The position numbers and the translations under genes were made by a program. From contig NW_026615356.1 of assembly GCF_000801105.2 (NCBI RefSeq), positions 1 through 64,000 of the forward strand: a DNA stretch of 64,000 nucleotides, in the 5' to 3' direction. The stretch comes from Raphanus sativus (taxonomy: Eukaryota; Streptophyta; Magnoliopsida; Brassicales; Brassicaceae). The notes beneath the pieces were generated by a model. It saw only the letters and a program-made list of their open reading frames with translations. It was not told the DNA's origin and made no database searches. This document shows, in pieces, positions 44,200 through 55,916 of this stretch (within the stretch, counting starts at the first letter, position 1; each line of letters starts with the position of its first letter).

Positions 44200-45270
44200 T
44201 TTTCTTTACGAATGATATTTCGTAAAATATTGCCGAGCTTTTACTTTACGAGAGTTTTTCAACAAAATGTTGTCGAGTTAATTTTACAGAAACTGTTTCG
44301 TAAAATGTTGTCGAGTTTAGTCGCGCAGAAGCTGTCTCGTGAAGTATTGTCTAGGATTATTTTACGAAAGGTGCAAAGTATTGGATTGGACTATCATCGG
44401 AATAGTTTTGCGAGGATTTGCCGTGCTTGACGAATGTTGTGTCGCCCGATAACCAGCGCAGTACGGGTGCGCTAGTCGTCCGGCGCCTAGAGGCAGCACG
44501 GGGGCTAGCCAACACTTGGATGTCGAGTCTTTCGGAAGATCTTCGATCCATTGCCGAGGGAAATGGTGTTTTAAGATAACCATCACCGTTTTATACGAAG
44601 TCTTCCTGTCCGTTGACGTCTTATGGATTCTTCGAAATCTTGGAGCAAGAGAAGGAGTTTTGTTTGCGGGATCTCGGAAAGTCGCAAAACACGGATTTCT
44701 GACGACCCGGGGGCCTAGAACTTACGCACGAAGACTAGCCGTCCGACGGCCCGAGCCAGCACGGGGCTAGCCGCCCGGCGACCACGGCCAGCACGGGCGC
44801 TAGCCGCCGGCGGCCACGGCCAGTGCGGGGCTAGCCGCCCGGCGGCCACGGCCAGCACGGGCGCTAGCCGCCGGCGGCCATGGCCAGCACGGGGCTAGCC
44901 GCCCGGCGGCCACGGCCAGCACGGGCGCTAGCCGCCGGCGGCCACGGCCAGCACGGGGCTAGCCGCCCGGCGGCCACGGCCACGACCGGAGTCGGCTGCT
45001 CGGTTCCTTCGACTTGTGCGTGTTTTTGCGTTCTTGTTTGTTTTCCGTAGGTTTTTCCTTGTGTAGAAAATGTTTCTTAGAACGTTGTTGACCTTTTATT
45101 TTACGAGAGTTATTTCACAAAATGTTGTCGAGTTAATTTTACGGAAACTGTTTTGTAAAATGTTGTCGAGTTTAATCATGCAAAAGCTGTCTCGTGAAAT
45201 ATTTTCGAGAATTTATTTTACGAAAGGTGTTCCGTAAAATGTTATCGAATTTTATCATTAGAAACGCTGA
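44200..45270. repeat. Direct repeats of TTTTACG-type units flanking an LTR fragment in B
   Basis: Two related blocks (about 44206-44385 and 45090-45265) consist of about 30-45-bp units built on AAAATGTTGTCGAGTT and TTTTACG(A/G)AA, partly self-complementary (TTTTACGAA / TTCGTAAAA). Between them, about 44510-45080 resembles the D-type LTR (TTGGATGTCGAGTCTTTCGG; CGGAGTCGGCTGCTCGGTTCC), including a minisatellite at about 44750-44990. Confidence 0.75.
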
Positions 45271-45591
45271 TTGGTAACCCGATCAGTCGTGCTTTCTGTT
45301 TCATGAGTAGTTTGGGGTTTCTCCGCGATTTCCAGGAGAAATTCTAAAAGCATTTTCAGTCGAAACTCTACTTGGTAATCAGACCGTCATATCAGCTTTG
45401 GGCTCGATCCTTCCTAAAATCGTATGTGGGTCGTTTAGCCGTGATTCGGGCCCCTTTTGGGCTGTCTTGGGCCTTAGACGTTTTTACGATTTTTCTTTAG
45501 AAAAAGCCGTCGATGTGACGCTGGTTTTTCCGAAAGGTTTCAATTCCCCGTATAGTTAAGGCAACTGGTGTTCAAGCTAACCATAGCCGTT

Positions 45592-46548
45592 TTATACGGC
45601 AGGCAGGAATCCGTCTCCATTACCAAGTCTTTTTATGAATTTTACCGAAGTCTTTCTTAGATAATCCCAAACGAGGGGGGTTGTGTCCATGGACGATAGG
45701 AGTTTGTTTCCTGCGGTTGTCTCGACCAGACGGTCGATGTGCGGAAGCGGAAAACAATCCTTCGGGCATGCTTTGTTGAGATCAGTAAAGTCGACGCACA
45801 CTTGCCATTTAAGGTTCTTCTTGAGACATGCGGTGAGTTCTGCTTTCAATAGATTGCGGAGATTGGCTCCAATCTCCACGCACCGCTCTGGGTTAGTCTC
45901 GTCGAGGCAGACCGAAATTACTAGTTCGCAAGTGGGCTCACGTTTTCCTTCCAGGACCTCAGCTCTTTGCGACTGCCAGAAGATTTCTGGAGGGTCCTGC
46001 GATGCTGGTTCGTGAGTTGCTTGCTTTTTTGGGTTAGTTTTGGACTCAGAGTTTTTTCGTTTTAACCCAGCGGCCAAGCAGACTTGCGGCGCTTTACGAT
46101 CTCCTTGTATTGTTTCAACTCTGAGGAGGGTCGGAAATTTGAGGCACAGATGGAAAGTCGAGGGGATTGCTCGCAAGGAATTTAACCACGGAGTCCCGAC
46201 GATCGCGTTATATGCTGCTGGACCGTCGACTACCAAAAACTCCACCATCTTCGTGACGCTCCCGGCTCTGACCGAGAGATCGACTGAGCCGAGGGTCATT
46301 GTGATGTTTCCTGAGAGTCCGATTATTGGGTTGGGATCGTCCGTGATAGCGCTTAGGTCGATTCCCATCCTCTCGAGAGCGTTCTTATATATAATATTTG
46401 TCAAGCATCCGGTGTCGACCAATATTCTTGCTACGTCGATGTCCTGGATCGTTAGTCTGATAACGAGGAGTTCGTCGTGAGGTTTGGCTTGACCAGCCGT
46501 TGCTCTGTCCCCGAATGACACGGTGTTGCGGACAGGTGATGTGGCCAT
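45592..46548 (-). pseudogene. Protease and deleted reverse transcriptase of element B
   Basis: ATG at 46548, 66 bp from the LTR. MATSPVRNTVSFGDRATAG leads to the retropepsin site VDTGCLTN (Asp about 45; C has VDTGCSTN) and IVGTPWL. After LKKNL the frame jumps to WQVCVDFTDLNKACPKDCF, which compared with C lacks about 235 bp. It ends soon after NKLLSSMDT in unrelated sequence. The YIDD region, RNase H and integrase are missing. The junction ETNPERCVEIGANL is in frame here, which shows that C lost one C at that place. Confidence 0.88.
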
Positions 46549-46594
46549 GCTGTTGTTACCAATCGTAGGTTTTTGAGTAAGAGAATCCGACCCC

Positions 46595-46611
46595 CCCTCC
46601 TTCTAGCGCCA
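46595..46611 (-). other. Primer binding site of element B
   Basis: The minus strand reads TGGCGCTAGAAGGAGGG three bases after the LTR end, the same as in C (49675-49691). I do not assign the tRNA. Confidence 0.75.
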
Positions 46612-46614
46612 AAC

Positions 46615-48267
46615 TGTGGGAACCGAAATTCGCACTGTCAATTTTAAGTAAGTAAATCGAAGGAAAATTAAGTAAACCTAGTTTTCCCTGAAGGCTCGGA
46701 TTCTCTGCGATAACCAAACGAAAATGATAAAACAAAGCAACGTAGCGGAAAGATTGCACTAAGGCGTTTTATTGAATAGATGGTACAATATTCTTCCGAA
46801 AAAGGGAAGTAGAGAAACGCTGAAGCGAAAAACGACGAAAATAAAGGAGACAAAACGTTCTAAGCTTCGCTCCGCTAGTCTAACTCCTAAGTCCTAAGCT
46901 AGCAGGAATTCTCTAAGTCCCTAAGTTTCGGATTTGCTCTCTCTCTGAGATTTTTCGGTCTGCCTTTCTTCCTCTCCCAAAGCTCCTTTATATACTCCTT
47001 CTTATGACGGTCTATTCTCCTCCTGGGCCGCAAGGCGGGCTTCTTTCCATTTTCGTCGGCTTTCATCGGGAAACTTGACATTTATCTTCGGGAAACTTGA
47101 CATTTATCCTTCCGGAAATTTAGCATTTATCTCGCTATGCAAAGATAAACGTAAATCGTCGTATCTATCTCAGATAATCGTAAACGGACTGTCCGATCGT
47201 GTTTAGTCCCTTTCGGGCCGTTTCCAGGACTTCCGTGGTTTTCTACGATCTCTCCGGAAGTTCTTCATTCATTCGTAGAGTTGAGACGAGTGGTGTCTTA
47301 AGATAACCATCGCTGTTTCGTACGAAGAATTTAAGATCTTCCTTCCGGTTGATACCTTACGAGTTTCCGAAGTGTTTCCGACGGTCTTTGATTGGAGTAA
47401 GGACTGGAGTTTCGTACACGGAATCTCGATGATTCGTCCTGCGAGGACTTGAGAAAAACTCAAAGTACAAACTTCAGACTGCCGGGGACTGGGATTCGTG
47501 TACCGAAGATCGTTATCCGAAGACCCGAGCCAGCACGGGGCTAGCCGCCCGGCGGTCATGGCCAGCACGGGCGCTAGCCGCCGGCGGCCACGGCCAGCAC
47601 GGGGCTAGCCGCCCGGCGGCCACGGCCAGCACGGGCGCTAGCCGCCGGCGGCCACGGCCAGCACGGGGCTAGCCGCCCGGCGGCCACGGCCAGCACGGGC
47701 GCTAGCCGCCGGCGGCCACGGCCAGCACGGGGCTAGCCGCCCGGCGGCCACGACCAGCACGGGCGCTAGCCGCCGGCGGCCACGGCCAGCACGGGGCTAG
47801 CCGCCCGGCGGCCACAGCCAGCACGGGCGCTAGCCGCCGGCGGCCACGTTCAGCACGGGGGCTAGCCGCCCGGCGGCTACGACCAGCACGTGCGTCTCGA
47901 CGAGGGCTTCGATTTGATATGTTGATCGTTTTCTGGGTCCTCACGGTTTGAGAGAACGGGCTCTTTGAAGTTTCCCGGCGGCAAGGACCAGCACGGGGGC
48001 TTAGCCGCCCGGCGGCCAGGACCAGCACGGGGGCTAGCCGCCGGCGGCCAGGACCAGCACGTGCGTCTCGACGAGGGCTTCGATTTGATATCTTGATCGT
48101 TCTCTGGGTCCTCACGGTTTGAGAGAACGGGCTCTTTGAAGTTTCAAGGCGGATTCCTTGTCGTTCGGCCTATCCAAACTTAGATCACTTCCCGTTTCTT
48201 CCTTATACTTTCGTATGACAAATAGACTTAGCCGTTGATTTCGAGATAACCGTTTTTGACCCCAACA
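46615..48267 (-). repeat. 5' LTR of element B
   Basis: 1653 bp, the same length as 39872-41524. Differences seen include GAAAATTTAG/GGAAATTTAG, AAATGTAA/AAACGTAA, TTCGCTC/TTCGGTC and several in the minisatellite (about 47528-47893). Confidence 0.94.
47528..47893. repeat. GC-rich 64-bp minisatellite in the B 5' LTR
   Basis: Same number and order of units as at 40787-41150, as expected of two LTRs copied from one template. Confidence 0.93.
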
Positions 48268-48404
48268 ATCTAAGTTTGGATAGGTCGGACGACAAGGAAT
48301 CCGCCTTGAAACTTCAAAGAGCCCGTTCTCCCAAACCGTGAGGACCCAGAAAACGATCAACATATCAAATCGAAGCCCTCGCCAAGACGCACATGCTGGT
48401 CCGT

Positions 48405-48822
48405 AGCCACCGGGCGGCTAGCCCCCGTGCTGGCCGTGGCCGCCGGCGGCTAGCGCCCGTGCTGGCCGTGGCCGCCGGGCGGCAAGCCCCGCGCTGGCCG
48501 TGGCCGCCGGTGGCTAGTCCCGTGCTGGCCGTGGCCGCCGGCGGCTAGCGCCCGTGCTGGCTGTGGCCGCCGGGCGGCTAGCCCCGTGCTGGCCGTGGCC
48601 TCTGGCGGCTAGCGCCCGTGCTGGCCGTGGCCGCCGGGCGGCTAGCCCCGTGCTGGCCGTGGCCGCCGGGCGGCTATCCCCGTGCTGGCCGTGGCCGCCG
48701 GCGGCTAGCCCCGTGCTGGCCGTGGCCGCCGGCGGCTAGCCCCGTGCTGGCCGTGGCCGCCGGCGGCTAGCGCCCGTGCTGGCCGTGGCCGCCGGGCGGC
48801 TAGCCCCGTGCTGGCTCGGGTC
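48405..48822. repeat. GC-rich minisatellite in the C 5' LTR
   Basis: Same 32/64-bp units as in B but in reverse complement (GGCTAGCCCCGTGCTGGCCG). Unit order differs from the 3' LTR of C. Confidence 0.93.
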
Positions 48823-49292
48823 AGCGGGTGACAAGCTTCCGTGCATAAGTTCTAGGCCCCGGCCGTCAGAAGTATGTACTTCGAGTCTTTCCCAAGTCCC
48901 CGCTGGACGATTCATTGAGATTCCGCGTAAATTATCGACAGGAAGGAAGATCTTAAATTCTTTGTACGAAACAGCGATGGTTATCTTAAGACACCACTTG
49001 TCTCAACTCTACGAAGGAATGAAGAACTTCCGAAGAAATCGTAGAAAACCACGGAAGTCCTGGAAACGGCCCGAAAGGGACCAAACACGATCGGACTTTC
49101 CGTTTACGATTATCTGAGATAGATACGACGATTTACGTTTATCTTTGCATAGCAAGATAAATGCTAAATTTCCGGAAGGATAAATGTCAAGTTTCCCGAA
49201 GATAAATGTCAAGTTTCCCGATGAAAGCCGACGAAAATGGAAAGAAGCCCGCCTTGCGGCCCAGAAGGAGAATAGACCGTCATAAGAAGGAG

Positions 49293-49301
49293 TATATAAA
49301 G
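49293..49301 (+). promoter_or_regulatory. TATA box of the C 5' LTR
   Basis: TATATAAAG, about 370 bp before the LTR end and about 470 bp after the minisatellite. Conserved at 57228-57236 and, on the minus strand, in both B LTRs. Confidence 0.6.
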
Positions 49302-49674
49302 GAGCTTTGGGAGAGGAGGAAAGGCAGAGCGAAAAATCTCAGAAAAAGAGCAAATCCGAAACTTAGGGACTTAGAGAATTCCTGCTAGCTTAGGACTTAG
49401 GAGTTAGACTAGCGGAGCGAAGCTTAGAACGTTTTGTCTCCTTTATTTCCGTCGTTTTTCTCTTCAGCGTTTCTCTACTTCCCTTTTTCGGAAGAATATT
49501 GTACCATCTATTCAATAAAACGCCTTAGTGCAATTTTTCCGCTACGTTGCTTTATTCTATCAATTTCGTTTGGTTATCGCAGAGAATCCGAGCCTTCAGG
49601 GAAAACTAGGTTTACTTAGTTTCCTTCGATTTACTTAATCAAAATCGACAGTGCGAATTTCGGTTCTCACAGTT

Positions 49675-49691
49675 TGGCGCTAGAAGGAGGG
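49675..49691 (+). other. Primer binding site of element C
   Basis: TGGCGCTAGAAGGAGGG three bases after the LTR. TGGCGC-type sites are common in Tat and other plant Gypsy elements. The tRNA is not resolved. Confidence 0.75.
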
Positions 49692-49737
49692 GGGGTCGGA
49701 TTCTCTTACTCAAAAACCTACGATTGATAACAACAGC

Positions 49738-52700
49738 ATGGCCACATCACCTGTCCGCAACATCGTGTCATTCGGGGATAGAGCAACGGCTGGTCAAGCC
49801 AAACCTCACGACGAACTCCTCGTTATCAGACTAACGATCCAGGACATCGACGTAGCGAGAATATTGGTCGACACCGGATGCTCGACAAATATTATATATA
49901 AAAACACCCTCGAGAGGATGGGAATCGACCTAAACGCTATCACGGACGATCCCAATCCGATAATCGGACTCTCAGGAAACATCACAATGACCCTCGGCTC
50001 GGTCGATCTCTCGGTCAGAGCCGGGAGCGTCACGAAGATGGTGGAATTTTTGGTAGTCGACGGTCCAGCAGCATATAACGCGATCGTCGGCACTCCGTGG
50101 TTAAATTCCATGCGAGCAATCCCCTCGACTTTCCATCTGTGCCTCAAATTTCCGACCCTCTCCGGAGTGGAAACAATACAAGGAAATCGTAAAGCGCCGC
50201 AAGTCTGCTTGGCCACTGGGTTAAAACGGAAAAACTCCGAGCCCGAAATTAAACCAAAAAAGCAAGCAACCCAAGAACCAGCATCGCAGGACCCTCCAGA
50301 AATCTTCTGGCAATCACAAAGAGCTGAGGTCCTAGAAGGGAAACGTGAGCCCACTTGCGAACCGGTAATTTCGGTCTGCCTCGACGAGACTAACCAGAGC
50401 GGTGCGTGAAGATTGGAGCCAATCTCCGCGATCCGTTGAAAGCAGAACTCATCGCGTGTCTCAAGAAGAACCTTAACACGTTCGCTTGGGCTGCGGAAGA
50501 TATGCCGGGAATCGACATTAACATAACATGTCACGAACTCAACATCGATCCAACTCATAAACCCGTAAAACAAAAGAGGCGAAAGCTAGGCCCCGAACGG
50601 GCGACTGCGGTTAATGAGGAAGTCGAAAGACTCCTCAAAGTTGGGTCAATAACAGAAGTAAGATATCCCGACTGGCTCGCCAATCCCGTCGTCGTCAAGA
50701 AGAAGAACGGGAAATGGCGAGTGTGCGTCGACTTTACTGATCTCAACAAAGCGTGCCCGAAGGATTGTTTTCCGCTTCCGCACATCGACCGTCTGGTCGA
50801 GGCAACCGCAGGAAACAAACTCCTATCGTTCATGGACGCGTTCTCCGGTTACAATCAAATCATGATGAATCCCGAAGACCGCGAGAAGACAGCATTCATT
50901 ACCGACCGAGGAACCTATTGCTACAAAGTAATGCCTTTCGGTCTTAAGAACGCCGGCGCCACGTATCAGCGACTCGTCAATCGGATGTTTGCCGAGCAAC
51001 TCGGAAAAACCATGGAGGTGTATATCGACGATATGTTGGTAAAATCTCTTGACGAACGCGACCACGTAGTCCACCTGGAGGAATGCTTTGAGAGATTGAA
51101 CCAGCACAACATGAAACTCAATCCAGCAAAATGCAGATTCGCCGTGGCGTCGGGAGAATTTCTCGGTTACCTCGTAACATTCCGCGGAATAGAGGCCAAT
51201 CCGAAACAAATCAATGCACTGATAGAAATGGCCTCCCCGAGAACCAAGCGGGAAGTCCAGAGGCTGACCGGACGAGTCGCGGCCTTAAACCGATTCATCT
51301 CGCGCTCCACGGATAAGTGTCTCCCTTTCTACGAAACCTTAAAGGGGAACAAAAAGTTCGAGTGGTCAGAGGATTGCGAGAAAGCTTTCCAACAGCTGAA
51401 GCAGTATCTGGCCGCCCCTCCTATCCTCGCAAAACCCGTAGTCAGAGAGCCCTTGTTCCTCTACATCGCAGTATCCGCGTCAGCAGTCAGTGGCGTCCTG
51501 ATTCAAGAAGAATTCGGAGAACAGAAACCGGTCTTCTACATTAGTAAAACATTACTAGATGCCGAAACTTGGTATCCGCTAATGGAAAAATTAGCACTCG
51601 CTGTCATAACTTCGGCAAGAAAGCTTAGGCCGTATTTCCAATCTCATACCATCGTGGTGCTTACCACTTTTCCGCTACGGACGATTCTACACAGTCCAAG
51701 CCAGTCTGGTAGACTCGCGAAATGGGCGATTGAACTAAGCGAGTACGATATCGAATATCGTCCAAAAACCTGCACGAAATCGCAGGTACTCGCGGACTTC
51801 TTGGTAGAATTACCCACGACGAACTTAACTAACGAGGATCCTGGGTCAACATGGGATCTCCATGTCGATGGATCTTCGACCAAGCAAGGATCCGGAATCG
51901 GGATCCGACTCACTTCGCCGACAGGAGAAATCCTCGAGCAATCATTCCGCTTGGATTTTCATGCATCGAACAACGAAGCAGAATATGAGGCGCTAATTGC
52001 GGGCCTACGACTGGCCCAGGGGCTGAAGATTCGAAACATTCACGCTTACTGCGACTCTCAGTTAGTCGCAAACCAGTTCAGCGGAGAATACGAAGCAAGG
52101 GATGAAAGGATGAACGCATATCTGAAGATCGTCCAAGACTTGGCCCACGATTTTCAGCAATTTGCGCTAACCAGGATTCCACGCTCGGAAAACGTCCAAG
52201 GCTGACGCTTTAGCCGCTCTCGCCTCAAGCTCGGATCCAGGGCTTAAGAGAATAATTCCCGTCGAATTCATAGAGCATCCAAGCATCGGACCGCCGGTAA
52301 TCGCCAACCTGATCAGAACACAGATCGAAGGCGCGGAAGAAAACGAAGATCAACCGGAAGACGACGCAGACCAAACAGACTATGGCTGCGACACTCCCTG
52401 GTTAGAACCTATCAAAGCCTACATCGTAGATGGCACCCTACCCGCGGAGAAATGGGCAGCCCGGAAAATAAAAATCCAGGCAGCACGATACGTAACCGTG
52501 GAAGGCGAAATCTACAAATGGCGATTCTCCGGACCTCTCATGACTTGCGCGGAAGGAGAAAAGGCGAGAAAAATCATGGAAGAGGTTCATTCCGGATCGT
52601 GCGGAAACCACTCCGGCGGAAGGTCTCTCGCAACAAAAATAAAACGCCACGGATTCTACTGGCCAACTATGATAAAGGATTGCGAGAAGTTCGCTCGGAA

Positions 52701-53637
52701 ATGCGAGAAGTGTCAGCGGCACGCCCCGACAATTCATCAGCCCGCTGAAATCCTCTCTTCTATCTCGTCTCCGTACCCTTTCATGCGATGGTCGATGGAC
52801 ATCGTCGGACCACTGCACAAATCAAAACAAAAACGTTTCCTGCTGGTCCTCACAGATTTCTTTTCGAAATGGGTGGAAGCAGAATCCTACGCAAGTATCA
52901 AAGACGTGCAAGTCGAGAACTTCGTCTGGAAAAACATCATAACCAGACACGGTGTCCCATACGAAATCGTAACGGACAACGGGTCTCAGTTTATTTCCAC
53001 TCGATTCGAGGCATTCTGCGAAAAATGGAAAATACGACTTAACAAGTCTACTCCCAGATACCCGCAGTGCAACGGACAGGCTGAAACCATAAACAAAACC
53101 GTCCTAGACGGATTGAAAAAACGCTTGGAAGCCAAAAAGGGACGATGGGCAGAAGAACTCGAAGGGGTCCTTTGGTCTCATCGAACCACTCCAAGACGAG
53201 CAACGGGGGAAACTCCGTTCGCTCTCGTTTACGGAGCAGAATGCATGATTCCGGCGGAAGTAGAATTCCCCGGCGTACGGGGGAGATTTCTTCCCGAACG
53301 GGAAGACCTGAACAATGCCATGCTGCTGGATAATCTTGACCTCGTCAACGAACGTCGCGACCAAGCCCTCATCCGAATTCAAAATTACCAGCAGGCCGCC
53401 GCAAAATACTACAACGCAAACGTGCGTCATCGAAGATTCAAAGAGGGTGATCTGGTCTTGCGAAAAGTCTTCCAAAACACTGCCGAACGAAACGCAGGAA
53501 AACTGGGAGCAAACTGGGAAGGACCATACAAAATCATAAAAGTCGTCCGACCAGGTTCGTATCAAATCGCGAACATGCAAGACGTAAAAATCCCGAGAAC
53601 TTGGAATGCGATGCATCTCAAGAAATACTACCACTAG
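49738..53637 (+). pseudogene. Pol of element C: protease, RT, RNase H, second RNase H, integrase (two frameshifts)
   Basis: ATG at 49738. Retropepsin VDTGCSTN (Asp 45) and IVGTPWL. The first frame ends at 50409 because one C is missing (ACTAACCAGAG; B has ACTAACCCAGAG). The second frame (from about 50406 to 52205) has RT with FMDAFSGYNQ, MPFGLKNAGATYQ and YIDDMLVKS (about 51021), RNase H, then a second RNase H-type domain WDLHVDGSS...NNEAEYEAL...YCDSQLV. One extra G at about 52200 breaks ENVQADALAALAS. The third frame has the integrase zinc finger (CEKFARKCEKCQRHAP), the core SMDIVGPL, VTDNGSQF and NGQAETINK, and the tail GPYKIIKVVRPGSYQI. Dual RNase H is typical of Tat. With both breaks repaired pol would be complete, but no gag precedes it. 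Confidence 0.93.
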
Positions 53638-54710
53638 ATCGTAAACGTGGACAACAGAACTACGAGATGGCTTGATCCTCGAAAGAGGTACGTAGGCAAC
53701 TCGCCAACCGGTGGGTTCAGCTATCCCCCCGACTTAAAAGGGGGGAGTGGAGTGCGTACACCGCTCGCTCCCACAATTTTCGAAAAAACTGAACTTTCGA
53801 AAACTTTCCGCAAATCAATTCGCCTAACGGCCTCAACAATGGATCCAGTATCCACCAAATAAATCATAAACTATCGCCCGGAAACATTCCGCGATTTCTA
53901 AAAGCCCATAATTCTTTATGGCATAAGAAAAACAAACTTCAAAGCACTGCGAGACGTCGCTTCGTGCCTGGACATTCGTTTTTCGATTAAAACCTTCATA
54001 CGCCTTCTAAACGGCATCATATCGTTGTTGCTGATCACAACAAACGAACTCTAACGTCCTAAACAGACAAGCCACCTAAGGGTAGGCTCTTTTACATCCG
54101 ACAAGGATCCCATAGCGCGCTATACAAAAAATCCAAATTTGGTTCAGCACTTCGTAAAGGAAGTAGCTCGATTCGTGCCCATACAAATCATATAAGCCGA
54201 TACCACTTCGCGGATTTTAAAACGGTACGAATCAGGTTAAAATCACGAACAGGCAAAACGAAAGCCGATTTGTCATCGCACAGCCTCAGTCTGAGAGTAA
54301 ACCTAGGTCTTGCCCTAAACCCAGCCTTGCTGGTATCTTAAACATCTCATAGGCAAAGCGTCAACGACGCGAGATCCCAAAACTTGTCTCTTCACTCAAG
54401 TCTGTACGTTTCCACGAATTTTCGCGTAAATCGTAAACCGCAGGAAAATCTCGCTTTGTACAAACTACGGATACGGTGATCGTCAGGGAGGCAGGAATGA
54501 GACGACAACTCACACCCTGCCCCTCTAACTTCGATAAACAGAAGTTCTAAACACAAAATATTTTTTAAACGCGTACCGCGAATTCAATACAACGCCCTAA
54601 AAAGGGCAGGGATTCAAAGCCACCAACGGCCAGTCCCGAAATCATACATGATGGCCAACCAACGGCCGAAATACAATCAAAATAAAAAATCCCCTCAGGG
54701 ATTGATCAAC
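53638..54710. other. Noncoding region between pol and the antisense gene of C
   Basis: About 1.07 kb. It begins with a possible hairpin (CCCCCC, 9 bases, GGGGGG, about 53725-53745). The rest is shared with B (reverse complement of about 41990-42720). I see no gene. Confidence 0.7.
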
Positions 54711-55854
54711 CTAGGCGTCCTCCGGGACACCGCCTTCATTCTCCGACTCACCCGAAGTAGGAACAGCCTCGCCGTCGCCCTCGCCGACCTCCTCACCGCC
54801 CTTATCCGCGACAATTCCAGCGTCCTGGACTTCTGGAATGTCCGAACTCGGGACCAGGGCACCCGAGGATGACGGGCCGGCGAGCTCCGTCGCAGTACAA
54901 GCTCCCATCTCCTAAAAACGCTGAATCCGCCTCTTAAGACGTCGAACTTCCGAGGACTTGCTCTTCTTCTCCTCCTTCGCCTTGAGCAGCGAGCTCACAG
55001 TCTTTCCCAGATCACGCTCGAGATCGCTGATCCTAGCTTTGAGCGTCAACGTCTGGGCAGCATGAGTGCTCTCAATCGATTGAAGCACAGCCTCGGTACG
55101 CTTCAAAGTTTCCCGCGACGAATCCAGCTCCTTGGACAAACGTGAGACCTCCAGTCCGCAATCGCCAAGCATCCCGTCGATCAACGACACAAACTGATCA
55201 CACGAGAGAAGGTGAGAATCAAGGAGTCGACAAAAGAAAAGGGTTTTCGCAAAATACCTTGGAGCGATGTTGCGATAGTTTCACCGAAACCTCGCCTTCC
55301 TCACTCTTAGTGCACCTTTTCCTCTTCGCTGATCCGGCAGCCCCAGTTCTTGAACGTCCCTTCGATGGTGGAACAGCGTTGGACGCGGGAAGTCCCAAGA
55401 CGATCTCCCTCTTCTTTTCTGGAGGAGGAGGCATGACTTCCACCGCGTCCTCCGAAACCACTATCGGCGCAAGAAGGGAGCCCTCAGGACGAGCCTGGAC
55501 ATCGGGTGCTTGCTCCGGAACGACGATTTCTCCAGCAGGCAAAGGGACATCGGATCCAGAGGCTGGAATTGTGGGGCTCGGGACTGGGGTAACGTCGGGT
55601 CCAAGAGCCGGAACCGCGGGATCCGGAGCTAAAGCGACATCGGATCCAAGAGTCGGAGCCACAACAGAAGTAGCACTAGGGCCTGCCACGCTAAACTCCA
55701 TCTCAGCACGGCGTCGCTCCATCTTGACCTGAAAAGAACTGAACCCCTCAACGAATGCCTGCGTAAGGACAGGAGCATCCTGCGCCGGCGAGGCTTGGTT
55801 AGCTTCACTCATTTCGACATCGGAATCTTTCTTTTCATTTAGACAGGAAGCCAT
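54711..55854 (-). pseudogene. Antisense gene of element C: Pro/Ala-rich, coiled-coil protein with one intron
   Basis: The minus strand starts at ATG 55854 (MASCLNEKKDSDVEMSEANQ). Exon 1 has 199 codons: acidic start, long Pro/Ala/Val stretch with repeats of SDV and PALGPDV, then a basic KRKRC segment. A probable 64-bp intron lies at 55194-55257 (GTATTTTG to GATCAG, phase 0). Exon 2 gives a heptad-like coiled coil (LEVSRLSKELDSSRETLKR; ISDLERDLGKTVSSLL). A TAG at 54912-54914 interrupts it, and the same frame continues to 54711 (ELAGPSSSGALVPSS). The Transposase_28 domain of the D gene is absent here. Function unknown. Confidence 0.68.
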
Positions 55855-55904
55855 ATTTTCTGAAATTTGAGAAGAGGAGTTTGAGTGAAAAATGAGAGGG
55901 GGAT

Positions 55905-55916
55905 GGAGTGCTACTT
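55905..55916 (-). promoter_or_regulatory. Putative TATA box of the C antisense gene
   Basis: The minus strand reads CTTATAAGTAGC about 55-60 bp before the ATG at 55854. The position parallels that in D. Confidence 0.45.

Larger units (their letters stand above)
39872..48267 (-). mobile_element. Element B: gag-less, internally deleted Tat-type element in the C 5' LTR
   Basis: Flanked by ATCTA (39867-39871 and 48268-48272). Both LTRs are 1653 bp (39872-41524 and 46615-48267), with at least eight substitutions by eye. Sense strand minus, opposite to its host C. Like C it begins protease directly after the primer site. Pol ends in a scrambled reverse transcriptase. The remaining 4 kb are noncoding with repeats, an LTR fragment and a remnant of the antisense gene. 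It cannot encode its own enzymes. Confidence 0.93.
48273..49671 (+). repeat. Remainder of the C 5' LTR
   Basis: Continues the LTR after B and ends GGTTCTCACA. Contains a GC-rich minisatellite (about 48405-48822) and the TATATAAAG box. With 39785-39871 it totals about 1486 bp, shorter than the 3' LTR mainly through differences in the minisatellite and a deletion near 48925. Confidence 0.92.

Noticed and set aside
48554..48739. Ala/Arg/Pro/Trp-rich reading frames in the GC-rich arrays (also at 40959-41372, 47702-48115, 56213-56714)
   Set aside because: They are translations of the 64-bp minisatellite, open in several frames on both strands, without a start context or family match.
49206..49388. 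A 60-residue basic frame repeated in every Tat LTR (also 40156-40338, 46899-47081, 57141-57323)
   Set aside because: It overlaps the TATA box and recurs only because the LTR is repeated. No sign of translation beyond an open frame.
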